Shown in pieces: positions 17,700-26,083 of a stretch of 32,824 nt of DNA. The stretch is from assembly GCA_944371305.1 (NCBI GenBank), contig CALVXM010000014.1, forward strand, positions 1 to 32,824, written 5' to 3'. Position 1 is the first letter of the stretch, and every line of letters starts with the position of its first letter. The stretch is from an uncultured Bacilli bacterium. GTDB taxonomy: Bacteria > Bacillota_I > Bacilli_A > RF39 > UBA660. The position numbers and the translations under genes are program-made. The notes beneath the pieces were generated by a model. The model had not been told where the DNA came from. It ran no database searches and saw only the letters and a list, made by a program, of their open reading frames with translations.

Positions 17700-18671
17700 A
17701 TGGAGCAAATATTTAAGACATTAACTGAGCTTATTAAAAACCATAATCATATATTGATTATGACTCATAGAAATCCAGATTTTGATGGCATGGGTTCAGC
17801 TTTTGGTTTACAACAAATCATTAAAAGTTTCAAAAAAGAAAGTTATATTTGTATAAATAGTAATGAAAAAAATAAAGCTTTAGTAAAAGCTTATAATTTG
17901 TTAAAAGAAAATGACGTATATTTTGAGACGGTTTTAAAAACTAAGGTTAACGAATTAATTAATGATGAAACTTTGTTGATTATTTTGGACACTCATAAAC
18001 AAGAAATGTTAGAGGTTCCAGAACTTGCAAATAAAGTTAAGAATATTGCTTTAATTGATCATCATATTAAAAATAAATCATATATCAAAGATATTACTTT
18101 TAGTTATATAAACGCTAATTTGTCGAGTACTGTTGAATTTATGGCCAACTATATTAAATATCTAAATAAGAAAGTTGATCCATTAATAGCAACTTTTATG
18201 TTGGCAGGATTAGAAATAGATACAAATAATTTCAGATTAAAAACCACTAGTAAGACCTATGAAGCGGCTTCTTTTTTAACTATACTTGGTGCTGATAACA
18301 CGTTGAAACAAGAAATTTTACAAGAAAATAAACAAGATTATATTAAAAGAGAAAAATTAATTGAAAATAGTTATATGATTAATGATAGTATGATCTTATG
18401 TGTAGCTAATGAAGATTACTATGAAAATAAAGATTTAGCTTATATAGCTCAACAATTACTAGGTTTTGAAAACGTTAAATGTTCATTTGTTATCGGAAAA
18501 TTAAAGGAAAACTTGATTGGTATCAGTGCTAGGTCGATTGGCGATGTTAACGTTGAAGAAATTATGGAAAAATTAGGTGGCGGTGGACATTTAAATGAAG
18601 CTGCAACACAAATCAAAGATAAGACGATTAATGAAGTAAAAAAACAACTTATTGAGACGATTGGAGGATAA
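17700..18671 (+). CDS. gdpP: GdpP-type DHH/DHHA1 phosphodiesterase lacking the N-terminal half
   Basis: The 323-residue protein matches only the catalytic half of GdpP, which hydrolyses cyclic-di-AMP. It has a DHH domain with [12 protein letters not shown] (23-34) and the DHH triad at 120-122, then a DHHA1 domain ending in GISARS and GGGGH (293-297). GdpP is usually about 650 residues, with two membrane helices, a PAS-like and a degenerate GGDEF domain in front; only 79 nt separate this start from whiA, so those parts are not encoded here. The order gdpP-rplI-dnaB is as in Bacillus, which supports descent from gdpP; a stand-alone Pde2/NrnA role (pApA or nanoRNA cleavage) is the alternative. 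The ATG at 17700 follows GGTGA. Confidence 0.85.
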   Translation: MEQIFKTLTELIKNHNHILIMTHRNPDFDGMGSAFGLQQIIKSFKKESYICINSNEKNKALVKAYNLLKENDVYFETVLKTKVNELINDETLLIILDTHKQEMLEVPELANKVKNIALIDHHIKNKSYIKDITFSYINANLSSTVEFMANYIKYLNKKVDPLIATFMLAGLEIDTNNFRLKTTSKTYEAASFLTILGADNTLKQEILQENKQDYIKREKLIENSYMINDSMILCVANEDYYENKDLAYIAQQLLGFENVKCSFVIGKLKENLIGISARSIGDVNVEEIMEKLGGGGHLNEAATQIKDKTINEVKKQLIETIGG

Positions 18672-18672
18672 T

Positions 18673-19113
18673 ATGAAAGTAATTTTTATCAAGGATTTAA
18701 AGGGTCAAGGTAAAAAAGGTGATATTAAAGAAGTTAAAGATGGTTACGGCAATAACTTTTTAATAAAAAATGGTTATGCCATTATAGCTAGTCAAGGTAA
18801 TTTAAAACATTTTGAATCTCAAAAAAATAAAGAGCTATTAGAAGAAAATTTATATATTAAAGAATGTGAAAAGATTAAAGAACAAATAGAAAAATTAACG
18901 ATTAACATTAAGGTTAAAGTTGGTAAATTAGATAAAGTTTTTGGTAGTGTTAGTACTAAACAAATCGTAACTGAATTAAAAAAGTTAAATTTTGATGTTG
19001 ATAAAAATAAAATTAAAATTGATGTTCCTTTAACTAGTTTAGGAACGCATATTGTTTTAGTAGAATTGCATAAACAAGTAATAGCAAAATTGAAGATAAA
19101 TTTAGTAAAGTAG
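18673..19113 (+). CDS. rplI: Ribosomal protein bL9
   Basis: Large-subunit protein that binds 23S rRNA and extends from the ribosome near the L1 stalk. The product has 146 residues: the N-terminal L9 signature ([16 protein letters not shown], then [13 protein letters not shown]), a long charged linker helix, and a C-terminal domain. The ATG at 18673 comes one base after the gdpP stop; the GGAGG site lies in the end of gdpP, so the two are coupled. Confidence 0.97.
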   Translation: MKVIFIKDLKGQGKKGDIKEVKDGYGNNFLIKNGYAIIASQGNLKHFESQKNKELLEENLYIKECEKIKEQIEKLTINIKVKVGKLDKVFGSVSTKQIVTELKKLNFDVDKNKIKIDVPLTSLGTHIVLVELHKQVIAKLKINLVK

Positions 19114-19120
19114 GTGTTTT

Positions 19121-20473
19121 ATGAAAGATAAAATAATACCTCATAGTATTGAAGCTGAGCAATCTGTTTTAGGTTCAATGTTTTTAACTAAATATGCCTT
19201 ACAAAAAAGCATAGAAAGTTTAAATGAAAATTTATTTTATCTCGATAGTCATAGCAAGATTTTTTCGGTGATGCGGGATTTATCTGAAGCAAATAAACCG
19301 ATTGACGTTATGACTGTTAGTGAAGAATTAAAAAAAAGAAATTGGTTAAATTTAATCGGTGGTATTGAATATTTAACAGAAGTAGCCAAAAGTGTTCCAA
19401 CTTCAGCTAATATTGATGAATATATTAGAATAGTAGAAGAAAAAGCTATTTTAAGAAGGTTGATTGATGAAGGAACAGCAATAGTTACTGAGGCATATAA
19501 CTCAACTAATAGTATTAATGAAATTTTAGATAGTGCTGAAATGAAGATTCTAAATGTTGTAAAAACGAGAAAAGGAACAGAATTTCGCAGTATTCAAGAT
19601 GTTTTGTTTAAAACACAAGCAGATTTAGAAAAAATTTCTAAAAACAAAGGTGAAATGACAGGAATATCAACTGGTTTTTATAAATTGGATAAAATAACTT
19701 CTGGACTACATCCTAATGAACTTATCATTATTGCGGCTCGTCCTGGTATGGGAAAAACTGCTTTCGCGCTTAATTTGGCTACTAATATGGCTATGAATAA
19801 TAATACAGTAGCTCTATTTAATATGGAAATGAGTGCTGAACAATTAGTTAGTAGAATGTTAGCTTCAGTGGGTCAAATATCAGGTGATAAATTAAAAAAC
19901 GGAAATTTAAAAAATGAAGATTGGAAAAGAATTAATGAAGCGATTAGCCGTTTAGCCGATACTAAAATGTATATTGACGATACTTCTGGTATGACTATTA
20001 GTGAAATAAGGGCAAAATGTCGAAGACTCGCTTCTATGAAAGATGGTTTGGATGTAATTATTATCGACTATTTACAATTGATTCAAGGATCAGATCGTTA
20101 TAAAGGCAATCGTGTTCAAGAAGTAACTGAAATATCACGTAATTTGAAAACATTAGCAATGGAATTAAAAGTTCCAGTTATTGCTTTATCACAATTATCC
20201 CGTAGTGTTGAAGGAAAAGGAAGAAAAGATAACCGTCCTATTTTGAGTGATTTAAGAGAGTCTGGATCAATTGAACAAGATGCTGATATAGTTGCGATGT
20301 TGCATAGAGAAGATTATTATGATCGCGAAGCTTTAATTGATGAAAATACTAGTAGGACAACCTTAATTATTGCTAAACATCGTAATGGTCCAGTTACGGA
20401 TATACCACTAATTTTTAAAACTAATACTAGTACATTTAATTCTGTTGATGAGAGTATAGAAGGTGATTTATGA
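19121..20473 (+). CDS. dnaB: Replicative DNA helicase (DnaB family; DnaC in Bacillus)
   Basis: Hexameric helicase that opens the replication fork. The 450 residues show the N-terminal DnaB domain (SIEAEQSVLGSMF, about 8-110) and the RecA-like motor with Walker A RPGMGKTAF (207-215), Walker B IIIDYLQL (D316) and SQLSRSVE, then DLRESGSIEQDADIV. Length is normal and no intein is present. The start follows a modest AGGTG site overlapping the rplI stop. Its TGA stop overlaps the ATG of the next gene. Confidence 0.97.
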   Translation: MKDKIIPHSIEAEQSVLGSMFLTKYALQKSIESLNENLFYLDSHSKIFSVMRDLSEANKPIDVMTVSEELKKRNWLNLIGGIEYLTEVAKSVPTSANIDEYIRIVEEKAILRRLIDEGTAIVTEAYNSTNSINEILDSAEMKILNVVKTRKGTEFRSIQDVLFKTQADLEKISKNKGEMTGISTGFYKLDKITSGLHPNELIIIAARPGMGKTAFALNLATNMAMNNNTVALFNMEMSAEQLVSRMLASVGQISGDKLKNGNLKNEDWKRINEAISRLADTKMYIDDTSGMTISEIRAKCRRLASMKDGLDVIIIDYLQLIQGSDRYKGNRVQEVTEISRNLKTLAMELKVPVIALSQLSRSVEGKGRKDNRPILSDLRESGSIEQDADIVAMLHREDYYDREALIDENTSRTTLIIAKHRNGPVTDIPLIFKTNTSTFNSVDESIEGDL

Positions 20474-22071
20474 AAAAAATAGGTCCCATTATAACCTGTT
20501 TAATATTGGGAATAGTATTATTTCTTCTTTGTTTTGATTATAGTAAAAATGATTTTCCCAATGAATTATATAATGTTTATTTGGATGGTGAATATTTAGG
20601 TGTTATAAATTCTAAAGAAGAATTGGAAAAATATATCAATGCTCAAGCAGATCATTTGATCAATGTTAAAGAAGTCACTAAAACTTATTGTGAAGGTGAT
20701 CGTAGTTTAGAAGATATCTTTAAAGATGAGGATATAAAACAAATAATAAGTAGTGCTAAAGATGTTAAATATTATGAAAATGAAGGTAAAAAATGTGCTG
20801 ATGTAATTATCGAAGATGGTGAGACCATTGAAAATGTTTATACTCCCCAAGGACTTAATATCGAAAAAGTTTTAACATATTCTGGTAATGTTAATACGAT
20901 AGAAGAAGTTTATTCAAAGATTGTTGATTTGAAATCATTTACAATTAAGGGTTATCAGTTTACTATGCATGACGAAGATAAAACATCATATATCTACGTA
21001 ACAGATAAACAAATCTTTGAAGATGCAGTTAATCAATTAATAGCTACATATGTTGGAAGTGATGACTATAAAGCATATATTGAAGGTAACCAACTAGAAA
21101 TTGATACGGTAGGATCTTTAATCGAAAATGTTTATATTCAAGAAGATATAACAGTTAAAGAAGAACAAATTCCGATAGATCAAAAAATATATACTGACGC
21201 TGATGAATTAGCGCAATTTCTTTTATATGGAGAAAATCCTGTTACTAAAACTTATACAGTTAAAGAAAATGAAATGATTGAAGATATTGCTTTTGTTAAT
21301 GAAATTAGTAATCAAGAATTTTTAATTTCTAATCCAAAATACAAAGATGAAAATAGCATGATAGCTGTTGGTACACCTGTTTTAATAAAACAAACTGATC
21401 CACAGTTAAAAGTTGTAATTGAAAAATTTATTGTTGAAGATAAAGTCAACGAATACAAAACAGTTTATCAATATGATGACACAGAGTATGTAGGATATAC
21501 TGAAGTTATCCAAGAAGGGGAAGACGGATTAGAAAGAGTAAGCCAAAGACAAAAGATTGTTAATGGAAACATTGAATTTGTCGATCCGGTAAGTAAAGAG
21601 ACATTAAAAAATAGTGTCGATAGAATCGTCCTTAAAGGAGATAAATATGTTCCAAATGTCGGTGATTTAAGTAACTGGGCTTGGCCTAGTGAAAGTGGTT
21701 GGACAATTACTGATAATTATGAGTGGCGTATTCATCCAATTACTGGAGAACGTAAATTCCATCAAGCTATTGACATAGCCGGTACAGGATATAATTCGGC
21801 AATTTATGCCGCTAATAATGGTACAGTTATAACAAAAGAATACCACTACTCTTATGGAAACTATATTGTTATTAATCATAATAATGGTTATTATACTTTA
21901 TATGCTCATATGAATAAATTCTATGATGGAGTTGATGTTGGAACTACAGTTGCTCGTGGACAACAAATTGGTTATGTTGGATCAACCGGATATTCTACTG
22001 GACCTCACATTCACTTTGAAGTTTGGAAAGGCTGTCAACATTGTGATATCAGCCCTTGGAGTATATATTAA
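20470..22071 (+). CDS. Membrane-anchored G5/M23 (LytM) endopeptidase
   Basis: A cell-surface peptidoglycan hydrolase of 533 residues. An N-terminal membrane anchor (about 5-23) is followed by about 230 residues without a recognised domain, a LysM-like stretch (about 260-306), a G5-type segment (about 314-390) and an M23 zinc peptidase domain (about 395-530). The zinc ligands are visible: H431 and D435 in HQAID, and H513/H515 in HIHFE. The architecture fits cleavage of peptide cross-bridges in the wall. It begins with a 4-nt ATGA overlap with dnaB and ends in a TAATG overlap with walJ, so it is fully embedded in this operon. In Bacillus the walRK two-component genes and their partners lie upstream of walJ; here only this wall enzyme is found. 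Confidence 0.9.
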   Translation: MKKIGPIITCLILGIVLFLLCFDYSKNDFPNELYNVYLDGEYLGVINSKEELEKYINAQADHLINVKEVTKTYCEGDRSLEDIFKDEDIKQIISSAKDVKYYENEGKKCADVIIEDGETIENVYTPQGLNIEKVLTYSGNVNTIEEVYSKIVDLKSFTIKGYQFTMHDEDKTSYIYVTDKQIFEDAVNQLIATYVGSDDYKAYIEGNQLEIDTVGSLIENVYIQEDITVKEEQIPIDQKIYTDADELAQFLLYGENPVTKTYTVKENEMIEDIAFVNEISNQEFLISNPKYKDENSMIAVGTPVLIKQTDPQLKVVIEKFIVEDKVNEYKTVYQYDDTEYVGYTEVIQEGEDGLERVSQRQKIVNGNIEFVDPVSKETLKNSVDRIVLKGDKYVPNVGDLSNWAWPSESGWTITDNYEWRIHPITGERKFHQAIDIAGTGYNSAIYAANNGTVITKEYHYSYGNYIVINHNNGYYTLYAHMNKFYDGVDVGTTVARGQQIGYVGSTGYSTGPHIHFEVWKGCQHCDISPWSIY

Positions 22072-22820
22072 TGAAAATATCTGTTTTGGCTTCTGGTTCC
22101 AAAGGAAATTGTACTTATATCGAAACTAATTGTACTAAAACTTTGATAGATATTGGTATGAGTAATTTGTATATTGAAAAAAAATTGATATCATTAGGAA
22201 TCGATCCTGATGATATCAATAATATTTTTATAACACACACTCATGTTGATCATATAGCTGGATTAAAAGTTTTTGTAAAAAAACATCATCCAACTGTTTT
22301 TCTTACACAACTTATGTATAATGAATTAAAAGATGTTATTACTGATTATGTTATTATTGAAGATAAAATTGTAACAGCAGATTTAACAGTTGATTTTTTT
22401 AAAACTTCTCATGATGCTTCTGATTCGGTTGGTTATATTTTTAAAAGTGATGATAAAGAATTTGTATATGTAACAGATACTGGTTATATTAATATTAAAA
22501 ATATCAAAAAAATTACTAATAAAGATTTTTATACATTTGAAAGCAATCATGATATCGAACTATTAATGAATAATCCTAATTATCCTTATCAGACTAAACA
22601 AAGAATTTTAGGTGATAAAGGACATTTATCTAATATTCAATGTTTAGATTATTTAAGAAAAATAGTTGGTAACAAAACTAAGTATATTGTTTTAGCTCAT
22701 CTTTCTGAACAAAACAATCAGCCTAGTTTAGCTTTAGAAAATTTGCAAGGAAAATTAAATGATAATATTAAAATAATGGTTGCAAAACAAAATGAAAATA
22801 CCGAGTTGATTGAAATATGA
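22071..22820 (+). CDS. walJ: WalJ/YycJ-family metallo-beta-lactamase-fold hydrolase
   Basis: A 249-residue cytosolic protein of the YycJ group, linked in Bacilli to coordination of wall metabolism, division and replication; its substrate is not settled and a nuclease role has been proposed. The metal-binding HTHVDH signature lies at about 59-64, followed by SHD (about 116), TDTGY and an ESNHD motif near 161. The ATG at 22071 shares its A with the stop of the peptidase gene; TTGGAG lies upstream. Linkage to rlmH matches Bacillus. Confidence 0.92.
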   Translation: MKISVLASGSKGNCTYIETNCTKTLIDIGMSNLYIEKKLISLGIDPDDINNIFITHTHVDHIAGLKVFVKKHHPTVFLTQLMYNELKDVITDYVIIEDKIVTADLTVDFFKTSHDASDSVGYIFKSDDKEFVYVTDTGYINIKNIKKITNKDFYTFESNHDIELLMNNPNYPYQTKQRILGDKGHLSNIQCLDYLRKIVGNKTKYIVLAHLSEQNNQPSLALENLQGKLNDNIKIMVAKQNENTELIEI

Positions 22821-23248
22821 TTAAAATAATATGTGTTGGAAAATTAAAAGAAAAATATTTAATAGATGCATGTCTAGAATATTTTAAAAGAATTAGTAAG
22901 TATACTAAAATAGAAATTGTTGAATTAAAAGATAGTAATATTCTAGAAGAAAAAGAAAGAATTTTAAAACATATTACTAAAGACTACATTATAACTTTAG
23001 ATATTGAAGGAAATAGTATTGATTCCCCTACTCTAGCTAAAAAAATTGATAATATTTTGATTAATAATCCTAATATCACTTTTATTATAGGTGGTTCAGA
23101 AGGATTACATCAAGATATTAAGAAAATTAGTAATTTTAGTTTATCGTTTTCTAAATTAACCTTTCCTCATCAACTTTTTAGAGTTATGTTGTTAGAGCAA
23201 ATATACCGCAGTTTTAAAATTATAAATAATGAGACATATCATAAATAA
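22817..23248 (+). CDS. rlmH: RlmH, 23S rRNA pseudouridine-1915 N3-methyltransferase
   Basis: SPOUT-class methyltransferase that modifies pseudouridine 1915 in helix 69 of 23S rRNA on assembled 70S ribosomes. The 143 residues show the family's SAM-binding knot (TFIIGGSEGL) and the highly conserved C-terminus (LTFPHQLFRVMLLEQIYR, then YHK). It is about 16 residues shorter than the usual 159, with the loss in the variable middle region (around 40-55), so it is complete. It overlaps walJ by ATGA. Confidence 0.97.
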   Translation: MIKIICVGKLKEKYLIDACLEYFKRISKYTKIEIVELKDSNILEEKERILKHITKDYIITLDIEGNSIDSPTLAKKIDNILINNPNITFIIGGSEGLHQDIKKISNFSLSFSKLTFPHQLFRVMLLEQIYRSFKIINNETYHK

Positions 23249-23280
23249 AAATCGAACCATAAATGTTCGATTTTTTTTAA
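23247..23280. terminator. Strong terminator between convergent rlmH and lipoprotein genes
   Basis: An 11-bp perfect stem (23247-23257 with 23265-23275) and a 7-nt loop start inside the rlmH stop codon and are followed by a T-run on the plus strand; A residues on the other side let it act on the minus strand too. Confidence 0.85.
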
Positions 23281-23283
23281 AAA

Positions 23284-23826
23284 TTAAAACCAACCAGATA
23301 CAAATGAACAATTTCCACTGCTATTTTGGAAGGTTGCATTTAAATATCCACCATCTTTATTAACCCATAAGTATTCTTTCGAATATGGTGTTTTTTCGAC
23401 TAGGATTCCTTCAGCTCCGATTCTGTTTACGAAATCTTCATATTTTAATTCTATTCCATCGTTCAAATCCTTTTCTATATCGTCATATTTATCTAGGTTA
23501 ACTTTATCATTTTTAAAATTATCTTCCTCAATATAAATTTTAATATATGATTCATCACTTGAATAGTAAGTTACTTCTAGTTCGCTATTGTCGGATAATT
23601 TCCAACTATAAGTATTATATTCTTCATCGATTAATTCACCATCAAAGCCAACAATCTTGTTTATTTCTTCGACTGTATCAGTTATTTCAATTTGTTTAAT
23701 ACATTCTGTTGCAACACATAAACCTTTTGTTTCTTGATTTTTAACATAATCAGGTTCATTATTACATCCAGTCAAACTAACAATTGTAAATATTGTTAAA
23801 AAAGTATATAAAATTTTATTTTTCAT
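23284..23826 (-). CDS. Putative lipoprotein with two BLIP/SmpA-like repeats
   Basis: The 180-residue protein has a lipoprotein signal: Lys2-Asn3-Lys4, a hydrophobic core and the lipobox LTGC with Cys21 as the lipidated residue. The mature part seems to contain two similar units (about 45-100 and 125-180), each with a short helix, a Gly-x-x-Gly turn and then Tyr-x-Trp strands, as in the BLIP or SmpA/BamE-like fold; this is a visual impression. The AGGAGG site overlaps the stop of the upstream gene. It is the last gene of a three-gene operon and would sit on the outer face of the membrane. Function unknown. Confidence 0.75.
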   Translation of the reverse strand: MKNKILYTFLTIFTIVSLTGCNNEPDYVKNQETKGLCVATECIKQIEITDTVEEINKIVGFDGELIDEEYNTYSWKLSDNSELEVTYYSSDESYIKIYIEEDNFKNDKVNLDKYDDIEKDLNDGIELKYEDFVNRIGAEGILVEKTPYSKEYLWVNKDGGYLNATFQNSSGNCSFVSGWF

Positions 23827-23834
23827 AAATCCTC

Positions 23835-24227
23835 CTACATTGGTTCTATAACTTCAAAAAGTAATAATAAATAAATAATTATACCCATAGCTAATAAAAT
23901 ACCATTTAATATACAACCAGTTATCGCTAAATTTTTGTATGATTTCATGCTTTTAGCTGCCAAACTAAATCCTAATCCGCTTAAAAAAAGACTAATAAGC
24001 AGCGACATACCAATAAAAATAGCGCTAAAGATTCCTCCTGCTCCTATTAAAATTGAGATGATTGCATATTTCTTAGTGTTAGGTAATATTATATTTTTTG
24101 TTTCTTGATTTAAGTTATTATTTTGATTAACATTATAATTTGGTTGTTCGTTTTGCAAGGCGTAGCCACAGTTAATACAAAATTTTTCATTATTATTATT
24201 TTGTGTCCCACAATTATTGCAAAGCAT
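23835..24227 (-). CDS. Zinc-ribbon membrane protein, function unknown
   Basis: The 130 residues begin with a zinc ribbon (C3, C6, C17, C20 as CxxC pairs), then an Asn/Gln-rich linker (about 25-45) and two or three membrane segments (about 52-80 and 98-122). Such N-terminal ribbons fused to DUF4190-like membrane regions are frequent in Bacillota and have no agreed function. The AAAGGAGG site lies in the end of the upstream gene, with a 14-nt overlap, so the genes are co-translated. Confidence 0.75.
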   Translation of the reverse strand: MLCNNCGTQNNNNEKFCINCGYALQNEQPNYNVNQNNNLNQETKNIILPNTKKYAIISILIGAGGIFSAIFIGMSLLISLFLSGLGFSLAAKSMKSYKNLAITGCILNGILLAMGIIIYLLLLFEVIEPM

Positions 24228-24903
24228 TTTGTCCTCCTTTTAATATTTTTATTAAATCATCCATACAATTATAAGATTTATAAATGGTGATTTTTTTGTT
24301 TTGTTTGATTTTTTGATTGCCCATTATCATATAGTCACAGTTAATTTGAACTTTTTTGTTATTTTCTTTAAAACTATAAATTTTTAATATTTTAAGCACA
24401 ATAGCTCCAGTTGTTTGATTGGATAATTCTACTATTTTGGCGATAATTTCTGGATTTCTCATAATTTTAGCAGATTTATTTAAAGCATATAAGCTAGCAA
24501 TTGATCCGATTCCTTTAACAGAATCACCTAAAGTTTGATTAAAATTTTCCAAAATGCTCCCGACTGCCATTCCACCAATAAATAAATCTTCGCCATTGTT
24601 TAATTTTTTAACTATATATAAATTGTTGTTTGATATAGCTAATCCAGTTAGTTGTGCTTGAATTTTTCCTCTTTGTTTAATAATATAAAATATAATCACT
24701 CCGATAAAAATAAATGTATAAATTAATATAAAATCCTCGTTTGTATCATCTAATAGAATCAACATTAAAAAAAATGTTATCATCATTACTATAACGATTA
24801 AAAATATTTGTAAAAGCATTTTCCCAATCGATAGATTATTGCTGGTTTTTTTAGCCTCTTTTTCTGAATAACAAAAAACTCTACTTACAACGTTATTTTC
24901 CAT
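24214..24903 (-). CDS. Membrane protein of unknown function, first gene of the minus-strand trio
   Basis: A 229-residue protein with a ~30-residue cytosolic lead, two membrane helices (about 28-50 and 58-75) and a ~150-residue soluble C-terminal part that is probably cytosolic. That part includes a Gly/Ser-rich stretch (GGMAVGSILE, GIGSIASLYAL) and a basic C-terminus. I do not recognise the family. The ATG at 24903 is chosen because AAGGAGGTGAG lies just upstream; an earlier in-frame start would place that site inside the gene. A TATAAT on the minus strand (24925-24930) could be its promoter. Confidence 0.7.
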   Translation of the reverse strand: MENNVVSRVFCYSEKEAKKTSNNLSIGKMLLQIFLIVIVMMITFFLMLILLDDTNEDFILIYTFIFIGVIIFYIIKQRGKIQAQLTGLAISNNNLYIVKKLNNGEDLFIGGMAVGSILENFNQTLGDSVKGIGSIASLYALNKSAKIMRNPEIIAKIVELSNQTTGAIVLKILKIYSFKENNKKVQINCDYMIMGNQKIKQNKKITIYKSYNCMDDLIKILKGGQNALQ

Positions 24904-24924
24904 CCCACATCTCACCTCCTTATT

Positions 24925-24930
24925 ATTATA
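24925..24930 (-). promoter_or_regulatory. Candidate -10 box for the minus-strand trio
   Basis: TATAAT on the minus strand lies 21 nt before the ATG at 24903, giving a very short leader that just includes the ribosome binding site. The -35 is weak (T-rich). Confidence 0.4.
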
Positions 24931-24974
24931 ATAGCACAATATTATTTAAAAAGCCACTAATAATAGAATATTTT

Positions 24975-24993
24975 TATACAATATGTATATAAT
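24975..24993. promoter_or_regulatory. Candidate operator overlapping the XRE gene promoter
   Basis: TATAC-N5-GTATA (24975-24989) is a short perfect dyad of the type bound by XRE/Cro-like dimers. It overlaps a possible -10 box (TATAAT, 24988-24993) ahead of the regulator gene and lies in the shared region with the divergent trio. A second TATAAT is at 25001-25006. Confidence 0.35.
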
Positions 24994-25038
24994 ATTAATC
25001 TATAATAAGTGAGAAAATATATATGGATGGTGACCATA

Positions 25039-25308
25039 ATGCAATTTGATCCAAAAGATGATCGTTATATTTACGATGTAGTTAGTAAAAATATTAAGTA
25101 TTTCAGGTTACATAATAATAGTCAATATAGTTCTTATGGCAAAATGACTCAAGAACAGTTAGCTGAGAAATGTGATTTAAGCCATAGTTTAATAAGTAAC
25201 ATAGAATCAGCTAAGGTTCAACAATCTTTTAGTTTGGCTGTTCTTTATCGTATAGCTAGAGTTTTAGAGGTTGATATTAAAGAATTTTTTGTAGAACGAA
25301 AATTTTAA
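25039..25308 (+). CDS. XRE-family helix-turn-helix regulator
   Basis: A small (89-residue) DNA-binding protein with a single XRE-type HTH (about 35-85: MTQEQLAEKCDLSHSLISNI, then LYRIARVLEVDIKEFF). The N-terminal ~30 residues are an extension with Asp/Lys and Tyr. No ligand or signalling domain is present. The ATG at 25039 follows GGTGA; an upstream GTG at 25009 is less likely as it abuts a -10-like box. Its position between a divergent membrane-protein operon and the nucleoside operon makes either a possible target; self-repression is also plausible. Confidence 0.85.
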   Translation: MQFDPKDDRYIYDVVSKNIKYFRLHNNSQYSSYGKMTQEQLAEKCDLSHSLISNIESAKVQQSFSLAVLYRIARVLEVDIKEFFVERKF

Positions 25309-25321
25309 ATTTTCGTTTTTT
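25295..25321 (+). terminator. Terminator after the XRE gene
   Basis: A near-continuous palindrome (AACGAAAATTT at 25295-25305 and AAATTTTCGTT at 25307-25317) covers the end of the coding region and runs into a short T-tract. Confidence 0.7.
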
Positions 25322-25330
25322 ATATTAATG

Positions 25331-25339
25331 TGATATACT
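25331..25339 (+). promoter_or_regulatory. Extended -10 promoter of the deoD operon
   Basis: TGA-TATACT lies 22 nt before the deoD ATG, without a good -35; a GGAGG site follows at 25351. Confidence 0.55.
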
Positions 25340-25360
25340 TAATATAGAATGGAGGTTTAT

Positions 25361-26083
25361 ATGATTGAAACACCACATATAAAATGTAATAAAGAAGATG
25401 TATCTGATTTTGTTTTAATGCCTGGTGATCCACTTAGGGCTAAATATATTGCAGAAACATACTTAAAAGATTATAAATTGATTAATTCTGTTCGTAATAT
25501 GTTAGGATACACAGGCTTTTATAAAAATAGAAAAATAACTATTTTTTCTTCTGGCATGGGTATGCCTAGTATGGGAATTTATTGTTATGAATTATATAAA
25601 TTTTTTGATGTTAAGTACATTATTAGAATTGGGACTGCCGGTAGTTTTAATGATGATATTGATATTTTAGATATTGTTTTAAGCACTAGTTCTTATACTG
25701 AAGGTAATTTTGCTTATAATTTTAATAATATAAAATGTAATGAGAAAAAATCGAGTGATTTTTTGAATAAAAGAATAATGAAAAAAGCTGAAGATTTAAA
25801 TATGAAAATTAAAATCGGCAGAACATTTTGTGGAGAATGTTTTGATCCTTATCTTGATAATGGTAATGTTTTATTAGAAAGATTACCTAAAGATATTGTT
25901 GCTGCTGAAATGGAAGCTTTTTCTTTGTTTTATGTAGCTGATTATTTAAATAAAGAAGCTAGTTGTTTAATGACTATTTCAGATAATATTAAAAAGAAAA
26001 AAAATATAACTAGTGAACAACGTCAAACATCATTAGATGAGATGATTAAACTAGCGTTAGAAACAAGTTTGGAGGTAAAATAA
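25361..26083 (+). CDS. deoD: DeoD-type purine nucleoside phosphorylase
   Basis: Cytosolic hexameric enzyme that splits purine (deoxy)nucleosides with phosphate into base and (deoxy)ribose-1-phosphate. The 240 residues show MPGDPLRAKYIAE near 20, the phosphate/ribose motif SSGMGMPSMG near 65, RIGTAGSF near 88, the AAEMEAF motif near 182 and the catalytic Asp in ISDN near 207. Length is normal. The ATG at 25361 with GGAGG six bases upstream is preferred over the ATG at 25349, which overlaps that site. It shares one base with cdd (TAATG). Confidence 0.95.
   Translation: MIETPHIKCNKEDVSDFVLMPGDPLRAKYIAETYLKDYKLINSVRNMLGYTGFYKNRKITIFSSGMGMPSMGIYCYELYKFFDVKYIIRIGTAGSFNDDIDILDIVLSTSSYTEGNFAYNFNNIKCNEKKSSDFLNKRIMKKAEDLNMKIKIGRTFCGECFDPYLDNGNVLLERLPKDIVAAEMEAFSLFYVADYLNKEASCLMTISDNIKKKKNITSEQRQTSLDEMIKLALETSLEVK

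Noticed and set aside
24904-24939. Upstream extension of the 24214-24903 protein by 12 residues
   Set aside because: It would place the strong AAGGAGGTGAG ribosome binding site inside the coding region; the ATG at 24903 fits that site.
25009-25038. GTG start giving a 10-residue longer XRE protein
   Set aside because: The GTG abuts a -10-like TATAAT and has no ribosome binding site, whereas the ATG at 25039 follows GGTGA.
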